Origin: Lachnospiraceae bacterium
GTDB taxonomy: Bacteria > Bacillota > Clostridia > Lachnospirales > Lachnospiraceae
Length of the DNA: 9,919 nt
Direction of reading: 5' to 3'
NCBI GenBank assembly: GCA_017959525.1
Contig: JAGDAL010000246.1
Coordinates: 1 to 9,919 of the forward strand
In this document: positions 1 to 8,340 of the stretch, in pieces
Numbering within the stretch: position 1 is the first letter of the stretch
Layout of the letters: each line of letters starts with the position of its first letter
Notes under the pieces: generated by a model
Seen by the model: the letters and a program-made list of their open reading frames with translations, nothing else
What the model was told of the DNA's origin: nothing
Database searches by the model: none
Translations under genes and position numbers: made by a program

Positions 1-679
1 CCGGGTAATTGTTCTCCTTACTTAAGTGGCCAAGCAACACCTGCTTCACGTTGTCATGCAACACCTCGCCCAAAAGTCTTCCACAGGTATCATTGGCCAA
101 GTGTCCACGGTCTCCTAAGATACGCTGCTTCAGCGGATATGGATACGGTCCCACCTGCAACATATGGACATCGTGATTTGCCTCAATTAACATCGCGTCC
201 AAATCACTGATATTCTCGATAATGTAGTCGTCATAATATCCTAAGTCCGTAATGACGCCCATTTTTTTCTTACCATCTTTTAGAATATAAGCGACAGGAT
301 CCGCCGCATCATGGGAAATATGAATCGGTCGAACGGTAAGATCTCCGATGGTAAATTCCTCATCGGGACGAATGATATGAAACAGACCCGGGTCAATTTT
401 GCCCACGGAACTGCTCATCATAATGGCGTCCGCGGTACCCTGCGTCGTATAAATCGGGATACCGTAACGCCTTGCAATGACACCCAGTCCTCCGATATGG
501 TCGGAGTGCTCATGGGTAATCAACACTCCCGCCATATCCCGGGTGGTCAGATTCATTTGATTCATGCCTTCCTCGATGCGCTTCCCGCTGATGCCGGCAT
601 CAATCATCACGTGGACGTTGTTGCTGCCCACACAGATACAATTGCCACTACTACCGCTGGCAATACTAAACATTTCCAT
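1..679 (-). CDS. yycJ: YycJ/WalJ-type metallo-beta-lactamase-fold hydrolase, 3' end cut by the window
   Basis: 226 codons are visible; the gene runs off the left edge. The protein opens with the FSIASGSSGN strand-loop typical of the YycJ/WalJ family. It has the metal-binding HxHxDH motif (H56, H58, D60, H61), then H120/H124, D145 (VITDLGYY) and H218 in LGHLSKENN. These are the usual metal ligands of the MBL fold, so a cytoplasmic two-metal phosphodiesterase or nuclease is expected. Family members are about 260-270 residues, so some 35-45 residues are missing. I chose the ATG at 679. A second ATG two codons in (673) is equally compatible with the conserved start. A GGAAGGA about 10 nt upstream lies inside the last codons of the preceding gene, only 6 nt away, so coupled translation is likely. 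The fold is certain; the physiological substrate is not known from sequence. Confidence 0.88.
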   Translation of the reverse strand, partial: MEMFSIASGSSGNCICVGSNNVHVMIDAGISGKRIEEGMNQMNLTTRDMAGVLITHEHSDHIGGLGVIARRYGIPIYTTQGTADAIMMSSSVGKIDPGLFHIIRPDEEFTIGDLTVRPIHISHDAADPVAYILKDGKKKMGVITDLGYYDDYIIENISDLDAMLIEANHDVHMLQVGPYPYPLKQRILGDRGHLANDTCGRLLGEVLHDNVKQVLLGHLSKENNYP

Positions 680-685
680 AAAAAA

Positions 686-3553
686 CTAATCCTTCCAACG
701 GATATCTACCACATCCCCGTCCTTCAACGGGTCTGCATATCCGCAATCGTGACCGTTAATCTGGGTCAATACGCCCTTCTGGCCACGCTCATGTACATCA
801 AAATCAATGAAGTTAAAAACATCTACGAAGATGTAGTCCTTCTTGTCGTTCATCTCAATGGTCTTGCCATTTACCGTCAGGCGAATCTTGGTCTTAATAT
901 CCAGATTCGGTGCTGCCGTAAATGGTGTATTCGGACGGTCTACCACGGTAAAACCATCACGATTGTAATTCTCTCCGGCCGCTTCCGCCTTCATTACCGC
1001 TTCGGAGATGATGGCTTCTTCCTTGCGCTCTTCAAAGGACTCCTCAGGCTCTGCCTCTGTTGCTACGTCCTCGGTTGCTGCTTCCTCAGTTGCGACTTCT
1101 GTATCTGCCACCTTTTCCGTTGCTCCATATCCGGTTACCACCCAATCAATGGTGAAGTTCTCATAGATTAAGGTATTGAGATCGGAGCTACGGTTATTCA
1201 CCACGATTTCATGGTTCATATCCACTTCCACATCCATGAAGGATGCAAGCTGTCCAACGGTATAGAAGTTACGGGTCTCAATATCGTCGCCTTCCTTGAT
1301 GATATAGCTGCCCGGCTCTAAGCTGCCGTTGACGACCACGAACTTCGGGCAACGAATCCGCTGACCGTTCACCGTGAAGGAAACATAATTATTGGCAAAC
1401 TCTTCTAAGTTCTGAATCTGAAGTTCCGCCTGAGCACCAACGGTAGAATACTCTACCTCTACGGTACTGTTAGGCTCTAAGCGGGTGTTCAATCCCACTT
1501 CCTCACCGTTCATGGTCACATGGGCAGACTCGCCCTCCAAACCACGTACCATACGTGGGGTACCATTGACCTTGAAATGAATCTCACGGCCACGCTGCGG
1601 GAATAACTGCTCTGTAGGAATTCCTGCCTGCAGTGCGGCGTCCACAATCTTCATATGGCCGTTATCATACAGCTTCATCAATTCACCGTTGAAGCGAATC
1701 ATGATGAAGTTATTCTTGCTCTCATAGTAATTCAGGCAGATACCGATTGGGGTAACCAGAAGGGGATCCTTCTTGATATCCTGCTGTAAAAAGTCAATGT
1801 TCTGCATGACTTCTTCACCACGAAGTGCCACACGCTCATGAACGATTTCCAGCTCATCTGCCAAGGTATCGGTGAATCCATGGACCTTACCGCCACCACC
1901 GACAACGAAAGATGCTGCAACGGATGCATCTCCGTTCAACTCCTTAATCTTCTCGGCAACTGCAGAAGTAATCTTCTCCATTACCGGATCTGTTAACTTC
2001 CACACCTCTTCCGCAGGCACGGTATGCTCGATTCCCATAATGTCCTTATAGGTAACTTCCTCCATCACCACAGAATCCTTCTTGATCTGCTCTGCCGTTG
2101 CAAAGTCTACCAGGAAGGCCTGTACCAGCACTTCCGTCAGCTCATCTCCAGCGTATGGAATCATGCCGTAAGCAATAATACTGCCGTCCTTGGTCAAACA
2201 GATATCGGAGGTTCCTGCGCCAACGTCCACAAGGGCAATGTTCAACATACGATAAGCCGGTGGAATGGCAACATTCATTGCCGCAATCGGCTCCAAGGTC
2301 ATATTGGCAACATGCAAGTCTGCACGCTCTACCGCAGAATACAAACCGTCTACAACGTCTTCCGGAAGGAAGGTTACGATGATATCCTCGGAAATCTTCT
2401 CTGCCTTATGTCCCTCCAGGGAAGAAAACGGCTCGTCATTCAAATAATACTTCATAACCGTATAACCAACGCAGTAGAACTTATACTTCTCGTGCTCACT
2501 TCCGCCGGACAACTCCGCCTGAGCCTTGTCTACACCAAGAAGATCCAAGGTATTCAAATCCTCACCGGTAACTACGGTCTCTTCCGGATATTCATAATCG
2601 ATACGGGTGGTAATGGTACGAAGTACACGACCAGCGGCAGCGATACATACATCTGTCAGGGTAAAGCCAATCTGGCTCTCTAAGTTCTCCTTCACTTCCG
2701 CAATGGTCTTCGCTACGCGACCGATGTCATGAATCTGTCCATCCAACATGGCTCTGGTCTCATGCTCCATGGTACACTGTGCCATGACGCAAAAGCCTTT
2801 CTCTGTTGGATATCCAACGGTACCTACCACGTTACGGGTACCAATATCCAAGCCAAATACATAATCTTCCGGTTTCTGACTCTGCATGTTCTTCTCCTCT
2901 GCTTCTTGCACGGAATCTTCCGCCTGCTCTAGTTCTTCCTCTTTTTTGTAATCCTTACGTCCCGGTCCAAGGATGTGTCGAATCTGCTCCATGGAATGAG
3001 CCTCATCCCCATTGTTATCAATCACCACACGACACATCTCCCGGAAAATCTCTTCCGATAACTGGGACGCTAACATTGCATCAATCTTCTCATCCGAGTA
3101 GCCACGACTCGCCCGCAGTCGCTCCCGTCGCACGGATTCGTCTGCATAGATGTACCACAGCTCATCACAGAGCTCATCATAATGCTCTTCGATTAGCAGT
3201 GCTGCTTCTAAGAAAAAATAATCCACCTTGCCGGCATACTTGGCTACCTTCACCTGGCGCAAGACTTCTTCCTTCACCGCCGGATGCACAATGGCATTCA
3301 GCTCCTCCCGCTTCCCGGGGTTCTCATATATCAGCTTCGCTAACACCTCGGCGCGAATCTCTCGATTCTCATCAAAGACACCATCCGCTCCGAAGGCTGC
3401 TTCTAACTGCTCATGACAGGTACTTCCGGGGGCCATCAGGCTCTTGGCCAAATCATCTGCCCGGACCACAATGGCGTTATAATTCTCTTCTAAAAACGAT
3501 AATATGAAACTTTTGCCGGCACCGACACCTCCGGTGATACCGATAAACTTCAT
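686..3553 (-). CDS. coaE: Fusion of dephospho-CoA kinase (CoaE) with an FtsA/PilM-like actin-fold ATPase
   Basis: A single 955-residue frame. Residues 1-~200 are CoaE, the ATP-dependent phosphorylation of dephospho-CoA that finishes CoA synthesis. They carry a P-loop GGVGAGKS (8-15), ADD in the acceptor-binding region, a FLEAALLIE strand and the arginine-rich lid RRERLRASRG. A charged Glu/Lys linker (~205-222) leads to an actin-like ATPase. That part has phosphate-1 FGLDIGT (233-239), an FtsA-like insert with LEPIAAMNVAI, phosphate-2 DVGAGTSD (443-450) and adenosine motif VVGGGG (550-555). The rest is a long extension with VNG-containing beta-rich segments, a Thr/Glu/Ala-rich acidic tract (~814-847) and a final compact domain (~882-955). 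No membrane segment is seen. An in-frame TTG lies 15 nt upstream, but it overlaps the SD itself. The ATG at 3553 has GGAGGA 7 nt ahead and directly starts MKFIGITGG, so it is preferred. The partner of the ATPase is unknown. Confidence 0.9.
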   Translation of the reverse strand: MKFIGITGGVGAGKSFILSFLEENYNAIVVRADDLAKSLMAPGSTCHEQLEAAFGADGVFDENREIRAEVLAKLIYENPGKREELNAIVHPAVKEEVLRQVKVAKYAGKVDYFFLEAALLIEEHYDELCDELWYIYADESVRRERLRASRGYSDEKIDAMLASQLSEEIFREMCRVVIDNNGDEAHSMEQIRHILGPGRKDYKKEEELEQAEDSVQEAEEKNMQSQKPEDYVFGLDIGTRNVVGTVGYPTEKGFCVMAQCTMEHETRAMLDGQIHDIGRVAKTIAEVKENLESQIGFTLTDVCIAAAGRVLRTITTRIDYEYPEETVVTGEDLNTLDLLGVDKAQAELSGGSEHEKYKFYCVGYTVMKYYLNDEPFSSLEGHKAEKISEDIIVTFLPEDVVDGLYSAVERADLHVANMTLEPIAAMNVAIPPAYRMLNIALVDVGAGTSDICLTKDGSIIAYGMIPYAGDELTEVLVQAFLVDFATAEQIKKDSVVMEEVTYKDIMGIEHTVPAEEVWKLTDPVMEKITSAVAEKIKELNGDASVAASFVVGGGGKVHGFTDTLADELEIVHERVALRGEEVMQNIDFLQQDIKKDPLLVTPIGICLNYYESKNNFIMIRFNGELMKLYDNGHMKIVDAALQAGIPTEQLFPQRGREIHFKVNGTPRMVRGLEGESAHVTMNGEEVGLNTRLEPNSTVEVEYSTVGAQAELQIQNLEEFANNYVSFTVNGQRIRCPKFVVVNGSLEPGSYIIKEGDDIETRNFYTVGQLASFMDVEVDMNHEIVVNNRSSDLNTLIYENFTIDWVVTGYGATEKVADTEVATEEAATEDVATEAEPEESFEERKEEAIISEAVMKAEAAGENYNRDGFTVVDRPNTPFTAAPNLDIKTKIRLTVNGKTIEMNDKKDYIFVDVFNFIDFDVHERGQKGVLTQINGHDCGYADPLKDGDVVDIRWKD
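2885..2899 (-). promoter_or_regulatory. Internal Shine-Dalgarno and ATG at the CoaE / FtsA-like junction
   Basis: In frame with the fusion, GAGGAG (2894-2899) sits 6 nt before an ATG (2885-2887, Met223). It lies exactly between the CoaE part and the actin-like part that begins YVFGLDIGT. Starting here would give a free 733-residue FtsA-like protein. The spacing and match are as good as those of the real gene starts in this window. The GAGGAG also encodes Glu-Glu in a glutamate-rich linker, so chance is possible. Confidence 0.5.
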
Positions 3554-3599
3554 ACAAAAGTCCTCCAAATAGCCGAAAATATACTATAATCCATGAAAA

Positions 3600-3608
3600 A
3601 TTATAGCA
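3600..3608 (-). promoter_or_regulatory. Probable extended -10 promoter of the coaE-fusion/yycJ operon
   Basis: Minus-strand TGCTATAAT is a perfect TATAAT with the TGn extension. It lies about 47 nt before the coaE start and just after the polA terminator. No good -35 hexamer is visible at 17-18 nt (TTCCTT or CTTCCT), so recognition would rest on the extended -10. A second AT-rich TATAGT/TATATT stretch closer to the gene is a weaker alternative. Confidence 0.5.
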
Positions 3609-3615
3609 GTTTCAG

Positions 3616-3670
3616 AAATAAAAAGGAAGAGATGACTACAATAATTTGACCAATTGCAGGCATCTCTTCC
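3616..3670 (-). terminator. Intrinsic terminator after polA
   Basis: Starting 20 nt after the polA stop, GGAAGAGATG (3661-3670) pairs perfectly with CATCTCTTCC (3625-3634), followed by TTTTTATTT. The 26-nt loop folds again: CTGCAAT pairs with ATTGTAG (one G-U), leaving a 10-nt apex. The result is a two-tier hairpin. There is no T-tract on the plus strand, so it acts on minus-strand transcripts only and separates the polA operon from coaE. Confidence 0.9.
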
Positions 3671-3690
3671 ACTATATCTTGTGTATGAAA

Positions 3691-6447
3691 TTATTTGGCG
3701 TCGTACCAGTTCTCGCCCTCATGAACATCAATCTCAAGAGGAACCGCCAGCGCGGCCGCACCCTTCATCTCTTCTTCCAGAATTGCACGTACTTGCGGCA
3801 ATTCGGATTCCTTGGTCTCGATTAAGAGTTCATCGTGTACCTGGAGAATCAAGCGGGACTCCAGCCCTTCCGTTACCAGTCGATCATGTACACGAATCAT
3901 GGCAATCTTAATAATATCCGCTGCCGTTCCCTGGATTGGGGAATTCATGGCAATACGCTCGCCGAAGCTGCGCTGCATGAAGTTACTGGAAGTAATCTCC
4001 GGAATCGGACGCAACCGTCCGAATAAGGTCTTGGCAATGCCGGTCTCCTTGGCAGAAGCAACCAATCCATCCAGATAGGTCTTCAGCTTCGGATAGGCTG
4101 CATAGTAGTTATCGATGTACTCCTGTGCTTCCTTCCGGGAAATATTCAAATCCTGGCCCAAACCAAAGGAACTGATTCCGTATACAATACCGAAGTTGAC
4201 TGCCTTGGCATTGCGACGCTGTAACTCGGTAACTTCTTCGAATGGCGTATGGAACACTAACGCTGCCGTAGAACGATGGATATCCTTGTTCTGCTTGTAG
4301 GCTTCAATCAGGTTCTCATCGCCGGATAAGTGTGCCAATACACGAAGCTCAATCTGGCTGTAATCCGCATCTAAGAAGACATATCCTTCCTTGGCATGGA
4401 ACACCTTACGAATCAGCTTGCCCTGCTCAATTCGAATCGGGATATTCTGTAAGTTCGGCTCTGTAGAACTTAAGCGTCCGGTAGCGGTTACCAGCTGCTG
4501 GAAGGTAGTATGAATCCGTCCATCCGCAGCGATGCATTTATCCAATCCGTCTGCATAGGTGGATTTTAACTTCGCCAACTGACGATAGCTTAAGACATCG
4601 GATACAATCTCATGTTCCGGAGCCAGCTTCTCTAATACATCTGCTGCGGTAGAATAACCGGTCTTGGTCTTCTTGCCGCCCTGTAAGCCTAACTTCTCGA
4701 AGAGAATCTCGCCCAACTGCTTCGGAGAATTGATGTTGAACTCTTCTCCTGCCGCTGCATAGATGCGCTTCTCTAATCGATCGATATCCCCTTCCAGGGA
4801 GCGACCGTACGCCTTCAAATCTCCTCGATTACAGGAGATTCCGGCACGTTCCATATCATAGAGGCAGAATACCAGCGGAAGCTCAATCTCTTCATAGAGC
4901 TTCTCCATGCCTTCTTCTACCAGCTTCTGCTCCAATACTTCTGCTGCTTTGCAAGCCACATAAGCATCATATCCGCAATACTTGCGAATGCCTTCTTTGT
5001 TATCCCAGGCCTTTGGCATCTTCTCTTTCGCAAACAAATCCGTATAAGAAGGAACCATCAGTCCAAGATAATTCTTGGCAATATCCTCGGTCGGATACTC
5101 GGATGGCAACGGATCCAACAGATAAGCCTGTAAAGCGATATCCGTATAGTTGCCATACTGGCTTGGGGTAAAGGAAAGTGCTTCATGGGCCTCTTCCGTC
5201 GTGGCCGCTGCCATGGAAAACAGATCCATCTGGCCGGACGCATCCGCAGTATCTTCGGAAGTAAACAGTGCCTCATAACGATTGAGTGCACTCTTTAGAT
5301 CATTCACCGCAAGTCCCTTACCGGTGGTAAATAACTGTCCAATGCCCTGTCTTACCGCATTCTTATCTGCACCGGTCAATCCGGATGCATCCAAAATCAG
5401 CGTCTCTTCGCCATCGGATAAGGACAAGCCAAGCAATTCCTGCTCAAAGGTATACAGACCAAAGCCCACCTTCTTCTCGCCTGCCTGCAGTGTCTTTACT
5501 GCATGCTCGATGGCTGCTGTGATACCACTTGCATCGGATACCAATCGGAAGCCCTCTTCCATATCGTTGGAGACTTCCATACCGGATTCAAAGCGGGATA
5601 AAAGATTCTTAAACTCCCACTCCTTGCACAACAGATATGCTTCCGGCGTATAGAGATTCTCTAACTTCATCGCATCCAAATCCAGTTCTACCGGAGCATT
5701 GGTATCAATGCGTGCCAGCTTCTTGGACATGACTGCCTGCTCCCAGTATTCCTTCAGATTATTGGAAGCCCGGGGTGGCTTCACTTCATCCACATGAGCA
5801 TAAGCCTCCTCGATGGAATGATACTGTACGATAATGGCCGTTGCGGTCTTCTCACCAACGCCCGGAACACCCGGAATGTTATCGGAAGTATCGCCCATCA
5901 ATGCTTTGACATCAATGAACTCTTCCGGTGTAACCTGCTTCTGCTCCAGGACATCCTTCGCATAGTAATGCTCAATCTCCGTTCCGGTCTTCTTGGTCTT
6001 CGGAATCGAAATCTTAATATGATCGGATGCCAACTGTAGCATATCACGGTCTCCGGATACTAAGGTTACTTCCAATCCGGCTTCTTCTCCGCGCTTTGCT
6101 AAGGTTCCGAGAATGTCATCTGCCTCGAATCCTTCTACCTCAAAAATCGGTACCCCCATAGCACGCAGCATCTGCTTCATCATCGGAACCTGCATTTTCA
6201 GTTCCGGTGCCATCGGGCTACGGGTCCCTTTGTAGGCATCAAACATCTTGTGACGGAACGTCGGCGCATGCACGTCGAAGGCCACAGCAAAATACTGTGG
6301 CTTCTCCGTCTCCAAGAACTTGGTCATAATATTAATAAAACCATAGACTGCATTGGTATGCAGGCCTGCCGAATTGGTCAAATCCGGCAAACCGTAAAAG
6401 GCACGGTTTAAAATACTGTGTCCATCAATCAATACCAGTTTACTCAT
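3691..6447 (-). CDS. polA: DNA polymerase I
   Basis: 918 residues, the usual length. It fills gaps and removes RNA primers and damaged DNA. Residues 1-~290 are the 5' nuclease: D8, FEADD (107-111), SGDRD (131-135), MGDTSDN (184-190) and the helix-hairpin-helix GVPGVGEKTA. The middle ~310-500 is the 3'-5' exonuclease fold. It lacks the DxE of motif I (the region reads VGFGLYTFEQ), although D436 and YxxxD (Y490, D494) survive. Proofreading is therefore probably dead, as in many Bacillota Pol I enzymes. The polymerase domain is intact: motif A DADYSQIEL with D695, motif B RRNAKAVNFGIVYG with K748, F752 and Y756, and motif C HDE (871-873) with D872. The ATG follows the aminopeptidase stop by 3 nt. 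Its GAGG lies in that gene's last codons, so the two are probably one transcript with coupled translation. Confidence 0.98.
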   Translation of the reverse strand: MSKLVLIDGHSILNRAFYGLPDLTNSAGLHTNAVYGFINIMTKFLETEKPQYFAVAFDVHAPTFRHKMFDAYKGTRSPMAPELKMQVPMMKQMLRAMGVPIFEVEGFEADDILGTLAKRGEEAGLEVTLVSGDRDMLQLASDHIKISIPKTKKTGTEIEHYYAKDVLEQKQVTPEEFIDVKALMGDTSDNIPGVPGVGEKTATAIIVQYHSIEEAYAHVDEVKPPRASNNLKEYWEQAVMSKKLARIDTNAPVELDLDAMKLENLYTPEAYLLCKEWEFKNLLSRFESGMEVSNDMEEGFRLVSDASGITAAIEHAVKTLQAGEKKVGFGLYTFEQELLGLSLSDGEETLILDASGLTGADKNAVRQGIGQLFTTGKGLAVNDLKSALNRYEALFTSEDTADASGQMDLFSMAAATTEEAHEALSFTPSQYGNYTDIALQAYLLDPLPSEYPTEDIAKNYLGLMVPSYTDLFAKEKMPKAWDNKEGIRKYCGYDAYVACKAAEVLEQKLVEEGMEKLYEEIELPLVFCLYDMERAGISCNRGDLKAYGRSLEGDIDRLEKRIYAAAGEEFNINSPKQLGEILFEKLGLQGGKKTKTGYSTAADVLEKLAPEHEIVSDVLSYRQLAKLKSTYADGLDKCIAADGRIHTTFQQLVTATGRLSSTEPNLQNIPIRIEQGKLIRKVFHAKEGYVFLDADYSQIELRVLAHLSGDENLIEAYKQNKDIHRSTAALVFHTPFEEVTELQRRNAKAVNFGIVYGISSFGLGQDLNISRKEAQEYIDNYYAAYPKLKTYLDGLVASAKETGIAKTLFGRLRPIPEITSSNFMQRSFGERIAMNSPIQGTAADIIKIAMIRVHDRLVTEGLESRLILQVHDELLIETKESELPQVRAILEEEMKGAAALAVPLEIDVHEGENWYDAK

Positions 6448-6450
6448 AAA

Positions 6451-8235
6451 TTAAACCTCACGGGTCTCATGCTTCAGCCACTCGGCCTCTTCCTTGGTAA
6501 GAAGCGGAGCTAACTTCTCATAAACAGCCTTGTGATAATCATTCAAAGACTTGCGCTCTAAGTAAGTCAACTTATCTACATCAATGGCATCTAAGTCAAT
6601 TGGGCAGAAAGTTAAGTTCTCGAACTTGTAGAACTGGCCGTACTCGGTCTTCTGGTCTTCTACACACAGAAGCTCGCTCTCAATACGAACACCCAGCTCA
6701 TCCTCTACATACAAACCAGGCTCATCGGTAGTAATCATACCCGGCTTCAATGGCCATACACGCATACGGTCGGTCATTCTCCAACGGAAGGAGTTCGGGC
6801 CTTCATGTACGTTCAAGATATGTCCTACACCATGTCCGGTTCCGCAACGATAATCCAGTCCCAAATCCCACATCGGACCACGTGCTAAGATATCTAAGTT
6901 CTGTCCAGTAGCACCATCCGGGAAATGTGCATCCAACAGGCGCAAATGGGAACGAACAGTCAAGGTATACGCCTCGCGCTCATGCTCGGTTAACGGTCCA
7001 AGAACGATGGTACGGGTAATATCTGTGGTTCCCTCTAAGTAATGTCCGCCGGAATCCACAAGAAGGAATCCCTTCGGCTCCAATACGGAGTAGCTCTCCG
7101 GTGTTGCCTCATAATGCATCATAGCGGCATTCGGACCATAAGCTGCAATGGTATCAAAAGATACGTCAATGAAGTGCTCCTGCGCTTCACGGAACTCTAA
7201 CAACTTCTCTGCTGCGGAAACCTCGGTAATCTCCATCTTGCCGATATTCTGCTTCAACCAGTAAATGAACTTGGTCACAGCGACACCGTCCTTGATGTGT
7301 GCAAGACGGGTATTCTCCTGCTCTACCTCATTCTTAATTGCCTTCATCAGCTCTGTTGGGTTTGCATCCTCAACGAATGCAACCTTCTTAGGGAATGCAG
7401 CAATGAGTGCGGCATTTACAATCGCCGGATCTAACAGCACATTCTTCTCCTTGACGTGCTTCAAATCCTTATAGATATCCTCGTATCCCTTAACAGTAAT
7501 CTGGTTCTTCTCTAAGTGCTTCTTCACCTCTGCATTCAAGGACTTCTTGTCTACATACAAAGTTGCATCATGGAAGGTCAGATAAAAATAGGACATGAAT
7601 ACCGGTACGGAAGAAATATCATCTCCACGCAGGTTCAGTAACCATGCGATATCGTACAGGCTGGTCAAAAGGAAGGCATCTGCCTTCTTCTCCTTCATGA
7701 CCTCAAATACCTGCTTAATCTTAGACTTGGCAGATACGCCTGCATATGGCTTCTTAACAACCCACATTGGCTTGCATGGAAGTGCCGGACGTTCCTTCCA
7801 AAGCTTATCAATCAGGTTATACTTCACAACAACGGATGCCTCAGCCTCCTTCGCAACCTCTAAGTATTCGCGATGGGTTGCAACCGGCATCAAACGTCCA
7901 TCATAAGCAAGCACCTGTCCCTTCTTCAAATGGGAGGTGACGAACTCCTTCACGGTAGGAACACCTTCGGTTCCCATCTCGAAGAGAACTACACCACTGC
8001 CTGCCATCTCACGACGGGCCTGAATAAAGTGACGTCCGTCGGTCCACAAGCCTGCCTCGTCCTTAGTTACCACGATGGTGGCGTTGGTTCCGGTGAATCC
8101 GCTCAAGAACTCGATTTCCTTAAAGTAATCACCAACATATTCTGATGCATGAAAATCTGACATCATCAGCATATAAATGTCTATCTTTTTCTTCGCCATC
8201 TCTGCGCGAAGACTTCTAAGTCTACTATCGTCCAT
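6451..8235 (-). CDS. Xaa-Pro aminopeptidase, M24 (APP1-like three-domain type)
   Basis: 594 residues. It removes an N-terminal residue that precedes proline. Residues ~5-140 form a creatinase-like N domain (SGFTGTNATIVV, LWTDGRHFIQA). Residues ~160-320 form a second such domain. The pita-bread catalytic domain runs ~320-540. The metal ligands are all visible: D394 (LVDSGG), D405 (TTDITRT), H468 (GTGHGVGH), E505 (TDEPGLY) and E519 (VRIESE). Proton-relay histidines H374 and H477 are candidates. A C-terminal tail of ~55 residues follows. Length, the two N domains and the ligand spacing match the eukaryotic-type cytosolic APP1 group rather than the shorter PepP/PepQ enzymes. No signal peptide is present, so it is cytoplasmic. 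AAGGAGG (8244-8250) lies 8 nt before the ATG. It is first gene of a unit with polA. The substrate range cannot be read from sequence. Confidence 0.95.
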   Translation of the reverse strand: MDDSRLRSLRAEMAKKKIDIYMLMMSDFHASEYVGDYFKEIEFLSGFTGTNATIVVTKDEAGLWTDGRHFIQARREMAGSGVVLFEMGTEGVPTVKEFVTSHLKKGQVLAYDGRLMPVATHREYLEVAKEAEASVVVKYNLIDKLWKERPALPCKPMWVVKKPYAGVSAKSKIKQVFEVMKEKKADAFLLTSLYDIAWLLNLRGDDISSVPVFMSYFYLTFHDATLYVDKKSLNAEVKKHLEKNQITVKGYEDIYKDLKHVKEKNVLLDPAIVNAALIAAFPKKVAFVEDANPTELMKAIKNEVEQENTRLAHIKDGVAVTKFIYWLKQNIGKMEITEVSAAEKLLEFREAQEHFIDVSFDTIAAYGPNAAMMHYEATPESYSVLEPKGFLLVDSGGHYLEGTTDITRTIVLGPLTEHEREAYTLTVRSHLRLLDAHFPDGATGQNLDILARGPMWDLGLDYRCGTGHGVGHILNVHEGPNSFRWRMTDRMRVWPLKPGMITTDEPGLYVEDELGVRIESELLCVEDQKTEYGQFYKFENLTFCPIDLDAIDVDKLTYLERKSLNDYHKAVYEKLAPLLTKEEAEWLKHETREV

Positions 8236-8270
8236 TACGATGACCTCCTTGTTTTATCAAACTAACACAT

Positions 8271-8299
8271 ATCATATCACATCTTGTCACTCCCTCCAA
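8271..8299 (-). promoter_or_regulatory. Sigma-A-like promoter of the aminopeptidase-polA unit
   Basis: Minus strand: TTGGAG (8294-8299), a 17-nt spacer, then TATGAT (8271-8276) preceded by TG one base away (extended -10). Transcription would start near 8263, leaving a leader of about 28 nt with the AAGGAGG site. The -35 matches consensus at 3 of 6 positions, the -10 at 5 of 6. Confidence 0.6.
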
Positions 8300-8340
8300 T
8301 GCTTTCTACATGTTGAAGCAGATGTTTCCATCACATAAAC

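Noticed and set aside
311..1171. A 286-codon open frame on the plus strand
   Set aside because: Antisense to the end of the FtsA-like gene and the start of yycJ, both strongly supported; Cys/His-rich, low-complexity product typical of a shadow frame.
2806..3507. A 233-codon open frame on the plus strand
   Set aside because: Antisense to the CoaE part, whose P-loop and lid are clear; the product is Pro/Ser/His/Arg-rich with no recognisable motif.
3554..3568. Upstream TTG start adding five residues (MEDFC) to CoaE
   Set aside because: The TTG overlaps the GGAGGA that serves the ATG at 3553, and CoaE proteins start right before the IGITGG strand.
7265..7906. Plus-strand frames of 60-100 codons within the aminopeptidase gene
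   Set aside because: Fully antisense to a gene with all five metal ligands intact; no SD or promoter.
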